Source: Streptomyces sp. NBC_01689 (GTDB lineage: Bacteria > Actinomycetota > Actinomycetes > Streptomycetales > Streptomycetaceae). From it: a stretch of 64,000 nucleotides of DNA. Both the position numbers and the translations under genes were made by a program. Every line of letters starts with the position of its first letter. The first letter of the stretch is position 1. Positions 34,257 through 42,365 of the stretch are shown here, in pieces. Location of the stretch: the NCBI RefSeq assembly GCF_036250675.1, contig NZ_CP109592.1, positions 9,672,001 to 9,736,000 on the forward strand, read 5' to 3'. The notes under the pieces are model-generated. The model was not told where the DNA came from and made no database searches. It worked only from the letters and a program-made list of their open reading frames with translations.

Positions 34257-37198
34257 ACGCCGTCGCCGTGGTCGGTCTGGACTGCGTCTTTCCCGCCGCC
34301 CACGGCGTCGAGGCCTACTGGGACCTGCTGATGCGCGGCGGCGACGCGATCGGCCCGCTGCCCGAGGACCGCCGCGGCCCCGGCTTCGACGACACCGTCC
34401 AGGGCGGCTTCGTCGACACCGTCACCACCTTCGACAACGACTTCTTCACCATCGCGCCCCGCGAGGCGGCCGCCATGGACCCGCAGCAGCGGCTCCTGCT
34501 GCAGTGCGCCTGGCGGGCCCTGGAGGACTCCGGCCGCGCCCCGTCCGCACTCGCCGGCAGCGACGCCGGTGTCTTCGTCGGGGTGATGGGCAGCGAGTGG
34601 GCCCAGCTCCACATGGGCGACTACGCGCGGGTCACCCCGCAACTGGGCGCCGGCAGCAGCGCGGGCATGACGGCCAACCGGATCTCCTACCACCTCGACC
34701 TCAAGGGCCCCAGCCTCGCGGTCGACACCGCCTGCTCCTCGTCCCTGGTCGCCGTGCACCTCGCCGTCAACTCACTGCTGTCCGGGGAGTGCTCCACCGC
34801 GCTCGCCGCCGGCGTCAACATCGTGCTCACCCCCGCACTGGGCATGGTCTACCAGCAGATGGGACTCAAGGCGCCCGACGGACGCTGCAAGCCCTTCAGC
34901 CTCGACTCCGACGGCATCGGCCGCAGCGACGGCGTCGGCGTGGTGGTCCTGCGCCGCCTCCAGGACGCCCTCGACGACCACCAGCGCGTCTACGCCGTCA
35001 TCCGCGGCACCGCCGTCAACCAGGACGGCCGCAGCAACGGCGTCAGCGCACCCAGCCGCTGGTCCCAGCAGGCCGTGGTGGCCGCCGCCTACCGCAGGGC
35101 CGGCGTCGACGCCGACCAGGTCCGCTTCATCGAGGCACACGGCACCGGCACCTCGCTCGGCGACATCATCGAGTGCGCGGCCCTCGGCGAGGTGCACGCG
35201 GTGCCCCGCGACGAACCCTGCGCGATCGGCTCGGTCAAGGGCAACATCGGGCACACCGAAGGAGCCGCCGGCATCGCCGGCCTCATCAAGACCGCCCTCG
35301 CCCTGCACCACCGCATCGTGCCCGCCAGCCGCTTCGCCACCCGCGAGAACCCCCAACTGCGCCTCGCCGAACGGGGACTGAGCCTGCTCAAGGCCCCCTT
35401 GCGGCTGCCGGCCGAAGAAGTGGTCGCCGCCGTCAGCAGCTTCGGCATGGGCGGCACCAACGCCCACGCCGTCCTGGCCTCCGCACCCCGCACCCCCGTC
35501 ACCGCCGTGCGCGGACCGGCCACCGCCGGGGCGTTCACCCTCTCCGCCGACACCCCCGAGGCCCTGCGCCGCAACCTCACCGCCCAGGCCGAAGCGCTCG
35601 CCCGCCGTCCGCGCGGCGACGCCGCCTCGGTGTGCTGGACCAGCAACCAGGTCAAGACCGGCCTGCCCTACCGGGCCGTGTTCACCGCCCGCGACACGGC
35701 CGAACTCGCCGACTCCCTCCGTGCGGCCGCCGCCGACGAACACACCCTGGCCCGCGTCACCGACCGCGCCCTGCGCCCGCCCGCCGTCGCCTTCCTCTAC
35801 CCCGGACAGGGCTGCCAGGAGCCCGGCATGACGGCCGCCCTCTACCGCGAATCCGTCCTCTACCGGCGCCATCTCGACGAGGCCGACGACGCGCTGCGCC
35901 CCCACACCGGCGGCTCGGTACGGGACCTGATCCTCGCCGACGACCCCGCGATCCACCACGCCCGCTGGGCCCAGCCCGCCCTGTTCGCGGTCGCCCACGC
36001 CCTCACCCGGACCCTGGCCGAGCTGGGCGTGGTGCCCGACGCCGTCCTCGGCCACGGCACCGGCGAAATCGCCGCCGCGGTGGCCGCGGGCATGCTCACC
36101 CTGCCGGACGCCGCACGCCTGGTCGCCGCCCACGCCACCGCCGCCCACGACCTGCCCGACGGCGGCATGCTGAGCGTGCGCGCCACCCCGGAGGAACTCG
36201 CCGACCTCCTCGCCGCCCGCCCCGGCCTGTTCCTCGCCGCCGTCAACGGCCCGCACGACACCGTCGTCTCCGGCACCGCCGACGTCCTGCGGCAGGCCGC
36301 CGCCGACCTGGCCGCCCGCGGCCTGAACACCCGCCGCCTCCCGGTCCCGCACGCCGCCCAGGGCTCCGCGGACACCGACCTGCAGGCCCGGATCGCCGCC
36401 CTGGCCGGCCCGGTCACGGCCGGCCCCGCCAGAATCGCCCTGGCCTCGGCCCGCCACGGCCGGATGCTGCGCGACGAGATCCCGGACACCGCGTACTGGG
36501 CGGACCTGGCCGTGACACCGGTCCGCTTCGCCGACGCACTGTCCGCCCTGATGACCGAGGCCGCCCCGACCTGCCTGGTCGAACTCGGCCCGGCCGCCCA
36601 CCTGCTGAACCTCGTCCGGCAGGGCGACCTGCCCACCGGCATCCGGCTGCTGCACCCCGCCCCCGGCCGGGCCGCCACCTTCACCGACCTGGCCGAGACC
36701 GTGGGCGGCCTCTACCTCAGCGGCGTCGAACCCTGCTGGGACGCCCTCTACGAGCCCGCCCACCGCCGCACCGAACGCCTCGCCCCCTACGTCTTCTCCG
36801 CCGCACACCGCTTCGGACAGACCACCGCCCACCCCGCCCCGCCGCCCACCGCCCCGGACACCACCCACCGGCCGGCGGCCCACGGCCCGGACCGCCCACC
36901 GCACCCCGAGGACCCCGGCACCCCGCCGGGCACCCGGCCCGATTCCGCGCTCAGCGCGGTCATCGACGCCGTCGTCGAGGTCGGCGCCTACGCACCCGAA
37001 CAGGTCAACGCCGAGGCCCGGCTCTACGAGGACCTCGGCTTCGACTCGGTGATGATCATGCAGTTGAAGAACCGCATCGAACAACAACTCCCGCGGGGCG
37101 CCGACATCACCGTGCCGCAACTGCTGCCCGCGCTGAAGTCCGTGGGCACCCTCGCCGCCTTCGTACGCGAACTGACCAGCACGGGGGCCACGCCATGA
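34253..37198 (+). CDS. Type I PKS protein: KS - inactive AT - ACP
   Basis: 981 residues from GTG 34253. KS (about 1-425): DTACSSSLVAVHLAV with Cys161, EAHGTGTSLGD and GNIGHTEGAAG His blocks, so it should be active. AT-like domain (about 515-860): opens FLYPGQGCQEPGM, but the GHSxG nucleophile motif is GHGTG (Gly602), the arginine helix reads VAAHATAAH, and the HAFHS-type motif is HAAQGS (Gln703). All three catalytic positions are lost, so this AT cannot load itself. ACP (about 900-975) is intact: LGFDSVMIM, Ser932. No KR, DH or TE. It probably extends the FAAL-derived acyl chain once to a beta-ketoacyl-ACP, with malonyl supplied by a separate acyltransferase, perhaps FabD. Confidence 0.9.
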   Translation: MNAVAVVGLDCVFPAAHGVEAYWDLLMRGGDAIGPLPEDRRGPGFDDTVQGGFVDTVTTFDNDFFTIAPREAAAMDPQQRLLLQCAWRALEDSGRAPSALAGSDAGVFVGVMGSEWAQLHMGDYARVTPQLGAGSSAGMTANRISYHLDLKGPSLAVDTACSSSLVAVHLAVNSLLSGECSTALAAGVNIVLTPALGMVYQQMGLKAPDGRCKPFSLDSDGIGRSDGVGVVVLRRLQDALDDHQRVYAVIRGTAVNQDGRSNGVSAPSRWSQQAVVAAAYRRAGVDADQVRFIEAHGTGTSLGDIIECAALGEVHAVPRDEPCAIGSVKGNIGHTEGAAGIAGLIKTALALHHRIVPASRFATRENPQLRLAERGLSLLKAPLRLPAEEVVAAVSSFGMGGTNAHAVLASAPRTPVTAVRGPATAGAFTLSADTPEALRRNLTAQAEALARRPRGDAASVCWTSNQVKTGLPYRAVFTARDTAELADSLRAAAADEHTLARVTDRALRPPAVAFLYPGQGCQEPGMTAALYRESVLYRRHLDEADDALRPHTGGSVRDLILADDPAIHHARWAQPALFAVAHALTRTLAELGVVPDAVLGHGTGEIAAAVAAGMLTLPDAARLVAAHATAAHDLPDGGMLSVRATPEELADLLAARPGLFLAAVNGPHDTVVSGTADVLRQAAADLAARGLNTRRLPVPHAAQGSADTDLQARIAALAGPVTAGPARIALASARHGRMLRDEIPDTAYWADLAVTPVRFADALSALMTEAAPTCLVELGPAAHLLNLVRQGDLPTGIRLLHPAPGRAATFTDLAETVGGLYLSGVEPCWDALYEPAHRRTERLAPYVFSAAHRFGQTTAHPAPPPTAPDTTHRPAAHGPDRPPHPEDPGTPPGTRPDSALSAVIDAVVEVGAYAPEQVNAEARLYEDLGFDSVMIMQLKNRIEQQLPRGADITVPQLLPALKSVGTLAAFVRELTSTGATP

Positions 37199-38256
37199 CA
37201 GCGCGCACCGCACTCATGCACATCGCCGGCACGGGCAGCGCACTGCCCGCCGAACCCGTCGACAACGCGGCACTGAGCCGCGCCTTCGGGATCAGCGAGG
37301 AGTGGATCGACCTCTTCGTCGGCACCGGCACCCGCCACTTCGGCTGGGACCTGGCGACCGGAAAGATCACCCACACCCTCGGCGACCTGTGCGCCGAGTC
37401 CGCGGCCCGGGCCCTGGCCGCCGCCGGACTGGCCGCCGCCGACCTCGACTTCCTGGTGCTGTCCACCGCCACCCCCGACACCCTGCTGCCCACCACCGCC
37501 AACGAGACCGCCGACCGGCTCGGCCTCAACCACCTGCCCACCTACCAGCTCCAGGCCGGCTGCTCGGGCGCCGTCCAGGCCCTCGACGTCGCCCGCGCCC
37601 TGCTCGCCGGCGGCCACCGCACCGGCCTCGTCGTCTCCGGCGACGTCACCGCCCGCTTCCTCCAGGCCGGCCGGGACGCCACCACCCTCGCCGGCCAGGA
37701 ACTCGTCAACTACGTCCTGTTCGGCGACGGAGCCGCCGCCGCGGTCGTCACCACGCACCCGCACGGCGACGCCCTGGCCGTACACGGCCTGCTGCACCGC
37801 TTCGCGGGACAGGGACGCCCGCCGGGACAGGTCGTGGGCTGGCGCGGGATCACCGAACCCGACCCCGACCGCCAGATGCTCTTCGAGGACTACAAGACCA
37901 TCGAGGAGGAGGTACCCGCCCTCGCCGGCGAGATCGTGTGGGAACTGCTCAGCACCGCGGGCTGGACCCCGCAGCAGGTCGACGCCGTCCTGCCGCCCCA
38001 GCTGTCGGGACACATGACCGACCGGATCGTCGCCGGCCTCGGCCTGCCGCCCGGCTGCCGCGAGGTCTCCTGCGTACGCGACACCGGCAACACCGGCAAC
38101 GCCCTGCCCCTGCTCCAGCTCGACCGGCTCATGGACCGGCTGGCCCCCGGGGAACGCGCCCTGTCCGTGGTCGTCGAGTCCAGCAAATGGATCAAGGCGG
38201 GGCTGGCACTGCGACGGCCCGCCGCCGGCCCCGGGGAAGAAGGGCCCGCCCGATGA
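37195..38256 (+). CDS. KASIII (FabH)-like condensing enzyme
   Basis: 353 residues; ATG 37195 overlaps the previous stop (ATGA). The FabH fold is recognisable: ISEEWIDLFVGTGTRHFGWD, LQAGCSGAVQAL with nucleophile Cys123, and DTGNTGNALPLL with Asn299. The middle residue of the Cys-His-Asn triad, in the usual PHQAN motif, is changed: the text is VLPPQLSGHMTDRI, Pro268 in place of His. KASIII homologues sit beside FkbH-like enzymes and an ACP in tetronate clusters, where they join glyceryl and beta-ketoacyl groups. An acyl-transfer or C-C/C-O bond-forming role is inferred here. Confidence 0.9.
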   Translation: MTARTALMHIAGTGSALPAEPVDNAALSRAFGISEEWIDLFVGTGTRHFGWDLATGKITHTLGDLCAESAARALAAAGLAAADLDFLVLSTATPDTLLPTTANETADRLGLNHLPTYQLQAGCSGAVQALDVARALLAGGHRTGLVVSGDVTARFLQAGRDATTLAGQELVNYVLFGDGAAAAVVTTHPHGDALAVHGLLHRFAGQGRPPGQVVGWRGITEPDPDRQMLFEDYKTIEEEVPALAGEIVWELLSTAGWTPQQVDAVLPPQLSGHMTDRIVAGLGLPPGCREVSCVRDTGNTGNALPLLQLDRLMDRLAPGERALSVVVESSKWIKAGLALRRPAAGPGEEGPAR

Positions 38257-40154
38257 CCACCGCCCTGGACGAACTGCGCACCCTGCACCGCACCGGCCGG
38301 CTGGCCGCGGCCTACCCCGACGTCGCCCCCCTGCTGACCGCCGTCACCGACGCCGCGGACCGCACCGAGGAACAGACCGCCGACGAACTGACCCGCTGCG
38401 GAAGCCTGCTGACCCGGCTGAGCCCCGACGACGTCCTCGCCCACCATCCGCACACCCCCGTGCCGACCGTGGCCGTCACCGGGCACTCCGCCACCGCCCA
38501 GCTCACCGACCCGCTGACGGCCGAACTCGCCCGGCACGGCCTGCTCGGCCGCCTCGTCACCGGCGACCACGGCGCCTACCTGCGCGACCTCACCGACGAA
38601 CACAGCGAACTGCGCTCCCACAGACCGGAACTGACGATCTGTGTACTGGGACCCGAAGCCGTCCTGGAACAGCTCGTGACGCCCTGGAGCGTCGACGACG
38701 CCGAACAGGCCTGCGCCCGGCTCCTGGACCAGCTGCGCGCCGTCGCCGACGCCCACACCGCACACGGCACCGGAGCCCTGGTCCTCAACACCCTCCCGCT
38801 GCCCCGCGCCGCCACCCACCAGATCATCGACCAGCGACAGCGCGCCCTGCTCGGCGCGGTGTGGCGGGAGTTCAACGCCCGCCTGCTGCGGCTGCCCGGC
38901 GACCACCCCGCCCTGGCCGTCGTCGACCTCGACCCGCTCATCGCCGCCACCGGACCGGCCACCGACGCCCGGCTAGCCCTCTACACCCGCAGCGCCTTCA
39001 GCGCCGCCCTCTTCGCCGCCCTGGCCCGCGAGGCCGTGCACGTGCTGCGCGCCCGGCGCGGCATGACGAAGAAATGCCTGGTCCTCGACCTCGACCACAC
39101 CCTGTGGGACGGGGTGCTGAGCGAGGACGGACCGGACGGCATCACCTGCGGGCCCACCCCCCGGGGCGAGCCGTACGCCGCGCTCCAACGGGTCGTCAAG
39201 CAACTCGCCGCCCAGGGCGTCCTGCTCGCCGTCAGCAGCAAGAACGACCCAGGCCCGGTCCGGGACGTCCTCGCCCACCACCCCGAGATGACCCTGCGCG
39301 CCGAGGACTTCGTCAGCGTGCAGGCCGGCTGGGACCCCAAGGACACCGCCCTGCGCACCATCGCCGGCCGGCTGGGCATCGCCACCGACGCCCTGGTGTT
39401 CGCCGACGACAACCCCGCCGAACGCGCCCTGGTCCGCCACCGCCTGCCCGACACCCCCGTCGTCCCGCTGGGCACCGAACCGGCCTGGCACGTCACCCGG
39501 CTGCTGGCCGACGGCTGGTTCGACACCCCGCACGTGACCGACGAGGACCGCGGCCGGGCCGCCCAGTACCGGGGCGCCGACGCCCGGGCCCGGCTGCGCG
39601 GCGCGACCGGCTCGCACGAGGAGTACCTGCGCGAACTGGGCATCGTCGTCAGCATCGCCCCGCCCCGCCCCCACGAACTACCGCGGCTGTCCCAACTCTC
39701 GCTGCGCACCAACCAGTTCAACCTCACCGGCGAACGCCTCCCGCCCGAGCAGCTGTGCACCGGGGGCCGCCGCCCGCTGACGGTGCGCGTGAGCGACCGG
39801 TACGGCGACAGCGGCCTGGTCGGCGCGATCTTCACCCGCCGCGCCCCGGACGGCCTGACGATCGACAACATGCTGCTCAGCTGCCGGGTACTGGCCCGCG
39901 ACATCGAACACGGCTGCCTGGCCGCGGTCCTCGCCCACGCCCGCGACCTGGGCCTGCCCGCGGTCCGCGCCCGCTACCGCGCCACCCGCGGCAACGGACG
40001 GGCGAGCGGCTTCTACCCCTCACTCGGCTTCGTGCCCGACACCCCCGGCGACAGCGCGGAGACACTGTTCCGGCACGACCTGAAGGACATCCCCGCCCCG
40101 CCCGGCCACCTGAGTGTGCGGGCCGACTTCGAAGGAGACGCCGATGAGTCGTGA
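38253..40154 (+). CDS. FkbH-like HAD-superfamily glyceryl-ACP synthase
   Basis: 633 residues; ATG 38253 overlaps the KASIII stop. It has the long FkbH layout: an N-terminal SGNH-like region, a central HAD domain with LDLDHTLWDGVLSEDG (Asp279, Asp281), VSSKNDP and FADDNPAERA, and a C-terminal GNAT-like domain (LSQLSLRTNQFNLTGERL, SDRYGDSGLVGA). Enzymes of this family dephosphorylate 1,3-bisphosphoglycerate while attaching the glyceryl unit to an ACP. It overlaps the ACP gene at 40144 by 11 bases; that ACP is its likely acceptor. The usual methoxymalonyl partners (O-methyltransferase, 3-hydroxyacyl dehydrogenase) are absent. Confidence 0.93.
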   Translation: MTTALDELRTLHRTGRLAAAYPDVAPLLTAVTDAADRTEEQTADELTRCGSLLTRLSPDDVLAHHPHTPVPTVAVTGHSATAQLTDPLTAELARHGLLGRLVTGDHGAYLRDLTDEHSELRSHRPELTICVLGPEAVLEQLVTPWSVDDAEQACARLLDQLRAVADAHTAHGTGALVLNTLPLPRAATHQIIDQRQRALLGAVWREFNARLLRLPGDHPALAVVDLDPLIAATGPATDARLALYTRSAFSAALFAALAREAVHVLRARRGMTKKCLVLDLDHTLWDGVLSEDGPDGITCGPTPRGEPYAALQRVVKQLAAQGVLLAVSSKNDPGPVRDVLAHHPEMTLRAEDFVSVQAGWDPKDTALRTIAGRLGIATDALVFADDNPAERALVRHRLPDTPVVPLGTEPAWHVTRLLADGWFDTPHVTDEDRGRAAQYRGADARARLRGATGSHEEYLRELGIVVSIAPPRPHELPRLSQLSLRTNQFNLTGERLPPEQLCTGGRRPLTVRVSDRYGDSGLVGAIFTRRAPDGLTIDNMLLSCRVLARDIEHGCLAAVLAHARDLGLPAVRARYRATRGNGRASGFYPSLGFVPDTPGDSAETLFRHDLKDIPAPPGHLSVRADFEGDADES

Positions 40155-40401
40155 CAGCACGGCCGGCCTCGCCGGCTTCCTCGAAGCGGTGCGCGACGGC
40201 CTGGGCCTGGACCTGACCGAGGAACAGGCCGCGGCCGACTTCGACCAGCTGCCCGACTGGGACTCGGTCCACCTGCTGCGCCTGCTGATGCTCCTGGAAC
40301 GCGAGACGGGCCGCAGCGTCCCGGTCAGCCGCCTGCTCGAAGCCCGTAGCATGCGCGAGATCCACTCACTGGTCACCACCGAGGGGAGGGACACCCGATG
40401 A
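40144..40401 (+). CDS. Acyl carrier protein partner of the FkbH-like enzyme
   Basis: 85 residues. The carrier motif is DWDSVHLLRLLMLLE (Ser in DSV), the W-D-S form often found in stand-alone ACPs next to FkbH-like genes. ATG 40144 lies inside the end of the FkbH-like gene, and its own stop overlaps the PPTase start (ATGA), so all three are coupled. It presumably holds the glyceryl thioester. Confidence 0.93.
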   Translation: MSRDSTAGLAGFLEAVRDGLGLDLTEEQAAADFDQLPDWDSVHLLRLLMLLERETGRSVPVSRLLEARSMREIHSLVTTEGRDTR

Positions 40402-41258
40402 ACGCCGTCGGCGGGGGCCTGATCGGTGTGACAGCCGAGGACAGCGACTGGGCGGCGGTCCGCGAGGACCTGCGGCGCTACGGCACGGCGGTGGTCCACG
40501 GCCGGCTCGCCGACTGGCGGCCGCGGGCACCGGACGGCCCCGCCCTGCGCGCGGTGCTGGGCCGCGACTGGTCGCGCTACCGCGACATCGGACACCCGGA
40601 CATCCAGAGCCGGTACGCGGCGTCACGGCGGCTGCTCAAACACGCCGCCGCGGCCGCCCTGCGGGCCGAGGCGATCGACCTGGAACTGGCCTACGGGCCG
40701 ACCGGACGCCCCTACCTGCGCGGCTGCGACCAGATCGACATCAGCCTCAGCCACACCGACGACCTGCTGCTGGTCGGCCTGACCAGCAGCGGCCTGATCG
40801 GGGTGGACGCGGAACGCGCCGACCGCAGCATCTACGCCCGCGGCCTGGCCCGGCTCATCTGCACCCCCGACGAGCAGCGCATGCTGTCGAGGCTGCCGGA
40901 GCCGGAACGCAACCCGAGCCTGGTCCGGCTGTGGACGCTCAAGGAGGCCTACAGCAAGGCGATCGGCCAGGGCATGCAGTTCCGCTTCAACGAGTTCGGC
41001 TTCGGCCCGCAGAGTAGGCCCGTGCAGCTGAACCGGCCCGACGGCACGGCCGGAGCGGGTGACGAGTGGACCCTGCGCACCCTCGTCCTCAACAGCGGCG
41101 GCACCGAGTTCGTGGTGAGCATCGCGGTCTACGATGCCGGCATGGGCCGCACCCTGGACACGGAGATCACCACGATGCTCGACGCCGAGGCCGTCGCGGC
41201 GATCCAGGAGGCACTGGACGCCGAGCAGGAGGAGTGGTCACAGATCCTCGACGACTGA
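40398..41258 (+). CDS. Sfp-type 4'-phosphopantetheinyl transferase
   Basis: 286 residues. Motifs of the Sfp class are clear: QIDISLSHTDDLLLVGL, LIGVDAERADRS (Mg-binding GxDxE-like) and RLWTLKEAYSKAIGQGM (WxxKEAxxKA). It transfers phosphopantetheine from CoA to ACP serines. Sited at the end of the operon with a four-base overlap to the ACP, it is probably dedicated to the three carrier domains of this locus. The C-terminal 21 bases overlap the convergent AfsA-like gene. Confidence 0.94.
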   Translation: MNAVGGGLIGVTAEDSDWAAVREDLRRYGTAVVHGRLADWRPRAPDGPALRAVLGRDWSRYRDIGHPDIQSRYAASRRLLKHAAAAALRAEAIDLELAYGPTGRPYLRGCDQIDISLSHTDDLLLVGLTSSGLIGVDAERADRSIYARGLARLICTPDEQRMLSRLPEPERNPSLVRLWTLKEAYSKAIGQGMQFRFNEFGFGPQSRPVQLNRPDGTAGAGDEWTLRTLVLNSGGTEFVVSIAVYDAGMGRTLDTEITTMLDAEAVAAIQEALDAEQEEWSQILDD

Positions 41259-42239
41259 CACCGCCGCCTCCGTCACCGCCCTCCCCGCCTGGGTCAGGGC
41301 GAGCGTCATCGCCACCAGCGGCCGCCCCAGCGCGTCCTGCCGGACCGACTGCGCCACCGCCACGCACCGCAGCGGCAGATCGGGCTCCGCGTGGCCCCGG
41401 AAATGCGTGTGCATGGCCACGGGCGCACAGTGCCGCGGGTCCAGGCCGTGCAGCCGGTGCGCGGTCAACAGCGCCGTCTGGCGCAGCACTTCGAGCAGCA
41501 GCGCGGATGAGGTCACCCGGTCCGGGCGGACCGCGCCGGCCCGCCAGGTGTCGGGCGCGAGCACCGCGGCCGACAGCCGCTGCCCGTTGACGGTCACCGG
41601 GGGGCGCAGCAGGACGTTGGCGGCGCTGGCGCGCCCCACGTCCGCGGGAGCGGGCCCCGGTGACCTGCTGGTGGTGTCGGTGGTGTCGTCGTGCCCGGGA
41701 TGCTGCTGCCCGGCCGTGGCGAGGACGGTGTGACGGGAGTGCTCGCGATGGCTGCGGTGCGCCATCGGGGCGAGGAAGAGCAGATTGGCCGACCCGGTGC
41801 CCGCCGCGACCCCGTCGATCTCCAGGCGCGCGTCGAACTCCAGGGCCCGCGGGACGCCGGAGATCACCTTGTCCGGCCGCACCCGCATGGTCGTCGTCAG
41901 TGTGCCGGGTCCCGCGTGCCGGCGCCAGGCGCTGACCTCGTCCATCTCCAGGCCGAACCGGTAGAAGATCGGCACCCGGTCGGCCGCGACCCCGAAGTGG
42001 GCCTGGCCGATCCCGCCGCTGACCTGGCGGACCATCGCCATGGCCGCCTGCAGGTCGTGGAAGCGGTCGTGCCCGTCGTTGAACAGCGGGTGCGAGGTGG
42101 GCAGTTCACCGGTCAGGACGAACTCCTGCGACCGGTCGTCGGGGCTGTCGGGCGTCTGGGGGCCGAAGCACTGCGGCCGGTGCACCAGATGGCGGCTGCC
42201 GTGTCCGTACCCCGGCGGCGCGGGCCGGGAAGTCTCCAA
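41238..42239 (-). CDS. AfsA-like hotdog-fold signal synthase
   Basis: 333 residues from TTG 42239, chosen because GAGGAG lies about 9 bases upstream and no ATG/GTG gives a complete domain. It shows two hotdog-like repeats of A-factor synthases: HLVHRPQC, QEFVLTGELPTSHPLFNDG, MAMVRQVSGGIGQAHFGV and FYRFGLEMDEVSAW in the first, and VLLRPPVTVNGQRLSAAV with LLLEVLRQTALLTAHRL in the second. AfsA condenses a beta-ketoacyl thioester with dihydroxyacetone phosphate to start gamma-butyrolactone signals. A CTGGTCGTACCAG palindrome lies at 42278-42290 in its promoter. Its 3' end overlaps the PPTase gene by 21 bases. Confidence 0.88.
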   Translation of the reverse strand: METSRPAPPGYGHGSRHLVHRPQCFGPQTPDSPDDRSQEFVLTGELPTSHPLFNDGHDRFHDLQAAMAMVRQVSGGIGQAHFGVAADRVPIFYRFGLEMDEVSAWRRHAGPGTLTTTMRVRPDKVISGVPRALEFDARLEIDGVAAGTGSANLLFLAPMAHRSHREHSRHTVLATAGQQHPGHDDTTDTTSRSPGPAPADVGRASAANVLLRPPVTVNGQRLSAAVLAPDTWRAGAVRPDRVTSSALLLEVLRQTALLTAHRLHGLDPRHCAPVAMHTHFRGHAEPDLPLRCVAVAQSVRQDALGRPLVAMTLALTQAGRAVTEAAVSVVEDL

Positions 42240-42365
42240 CGCCTCACACTCCTCGGCGGTGTCCTGGCTCGATGTGACTGGTCGTACCAGCCTGCCGGGG
42301 AGCGGGGCGGTAAGGCCACTTGCGTCCGGTGACAGGTTGTGGCCTGGCAGGCAGTGCCGGCCGGT

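Noticed and set aside
32173..40401. Dehydrogenase, ACP and FkbH-like genes as a methoxymalonyl-ACP set
   Set aside because: The O-methyltransferase and 3-hydroxyacyl dehydrogenase are missing, the dehydrogenase is far longer than FkbI-type enzymes, and FAAL, KASIII and AT-null KS genes are interleaved.
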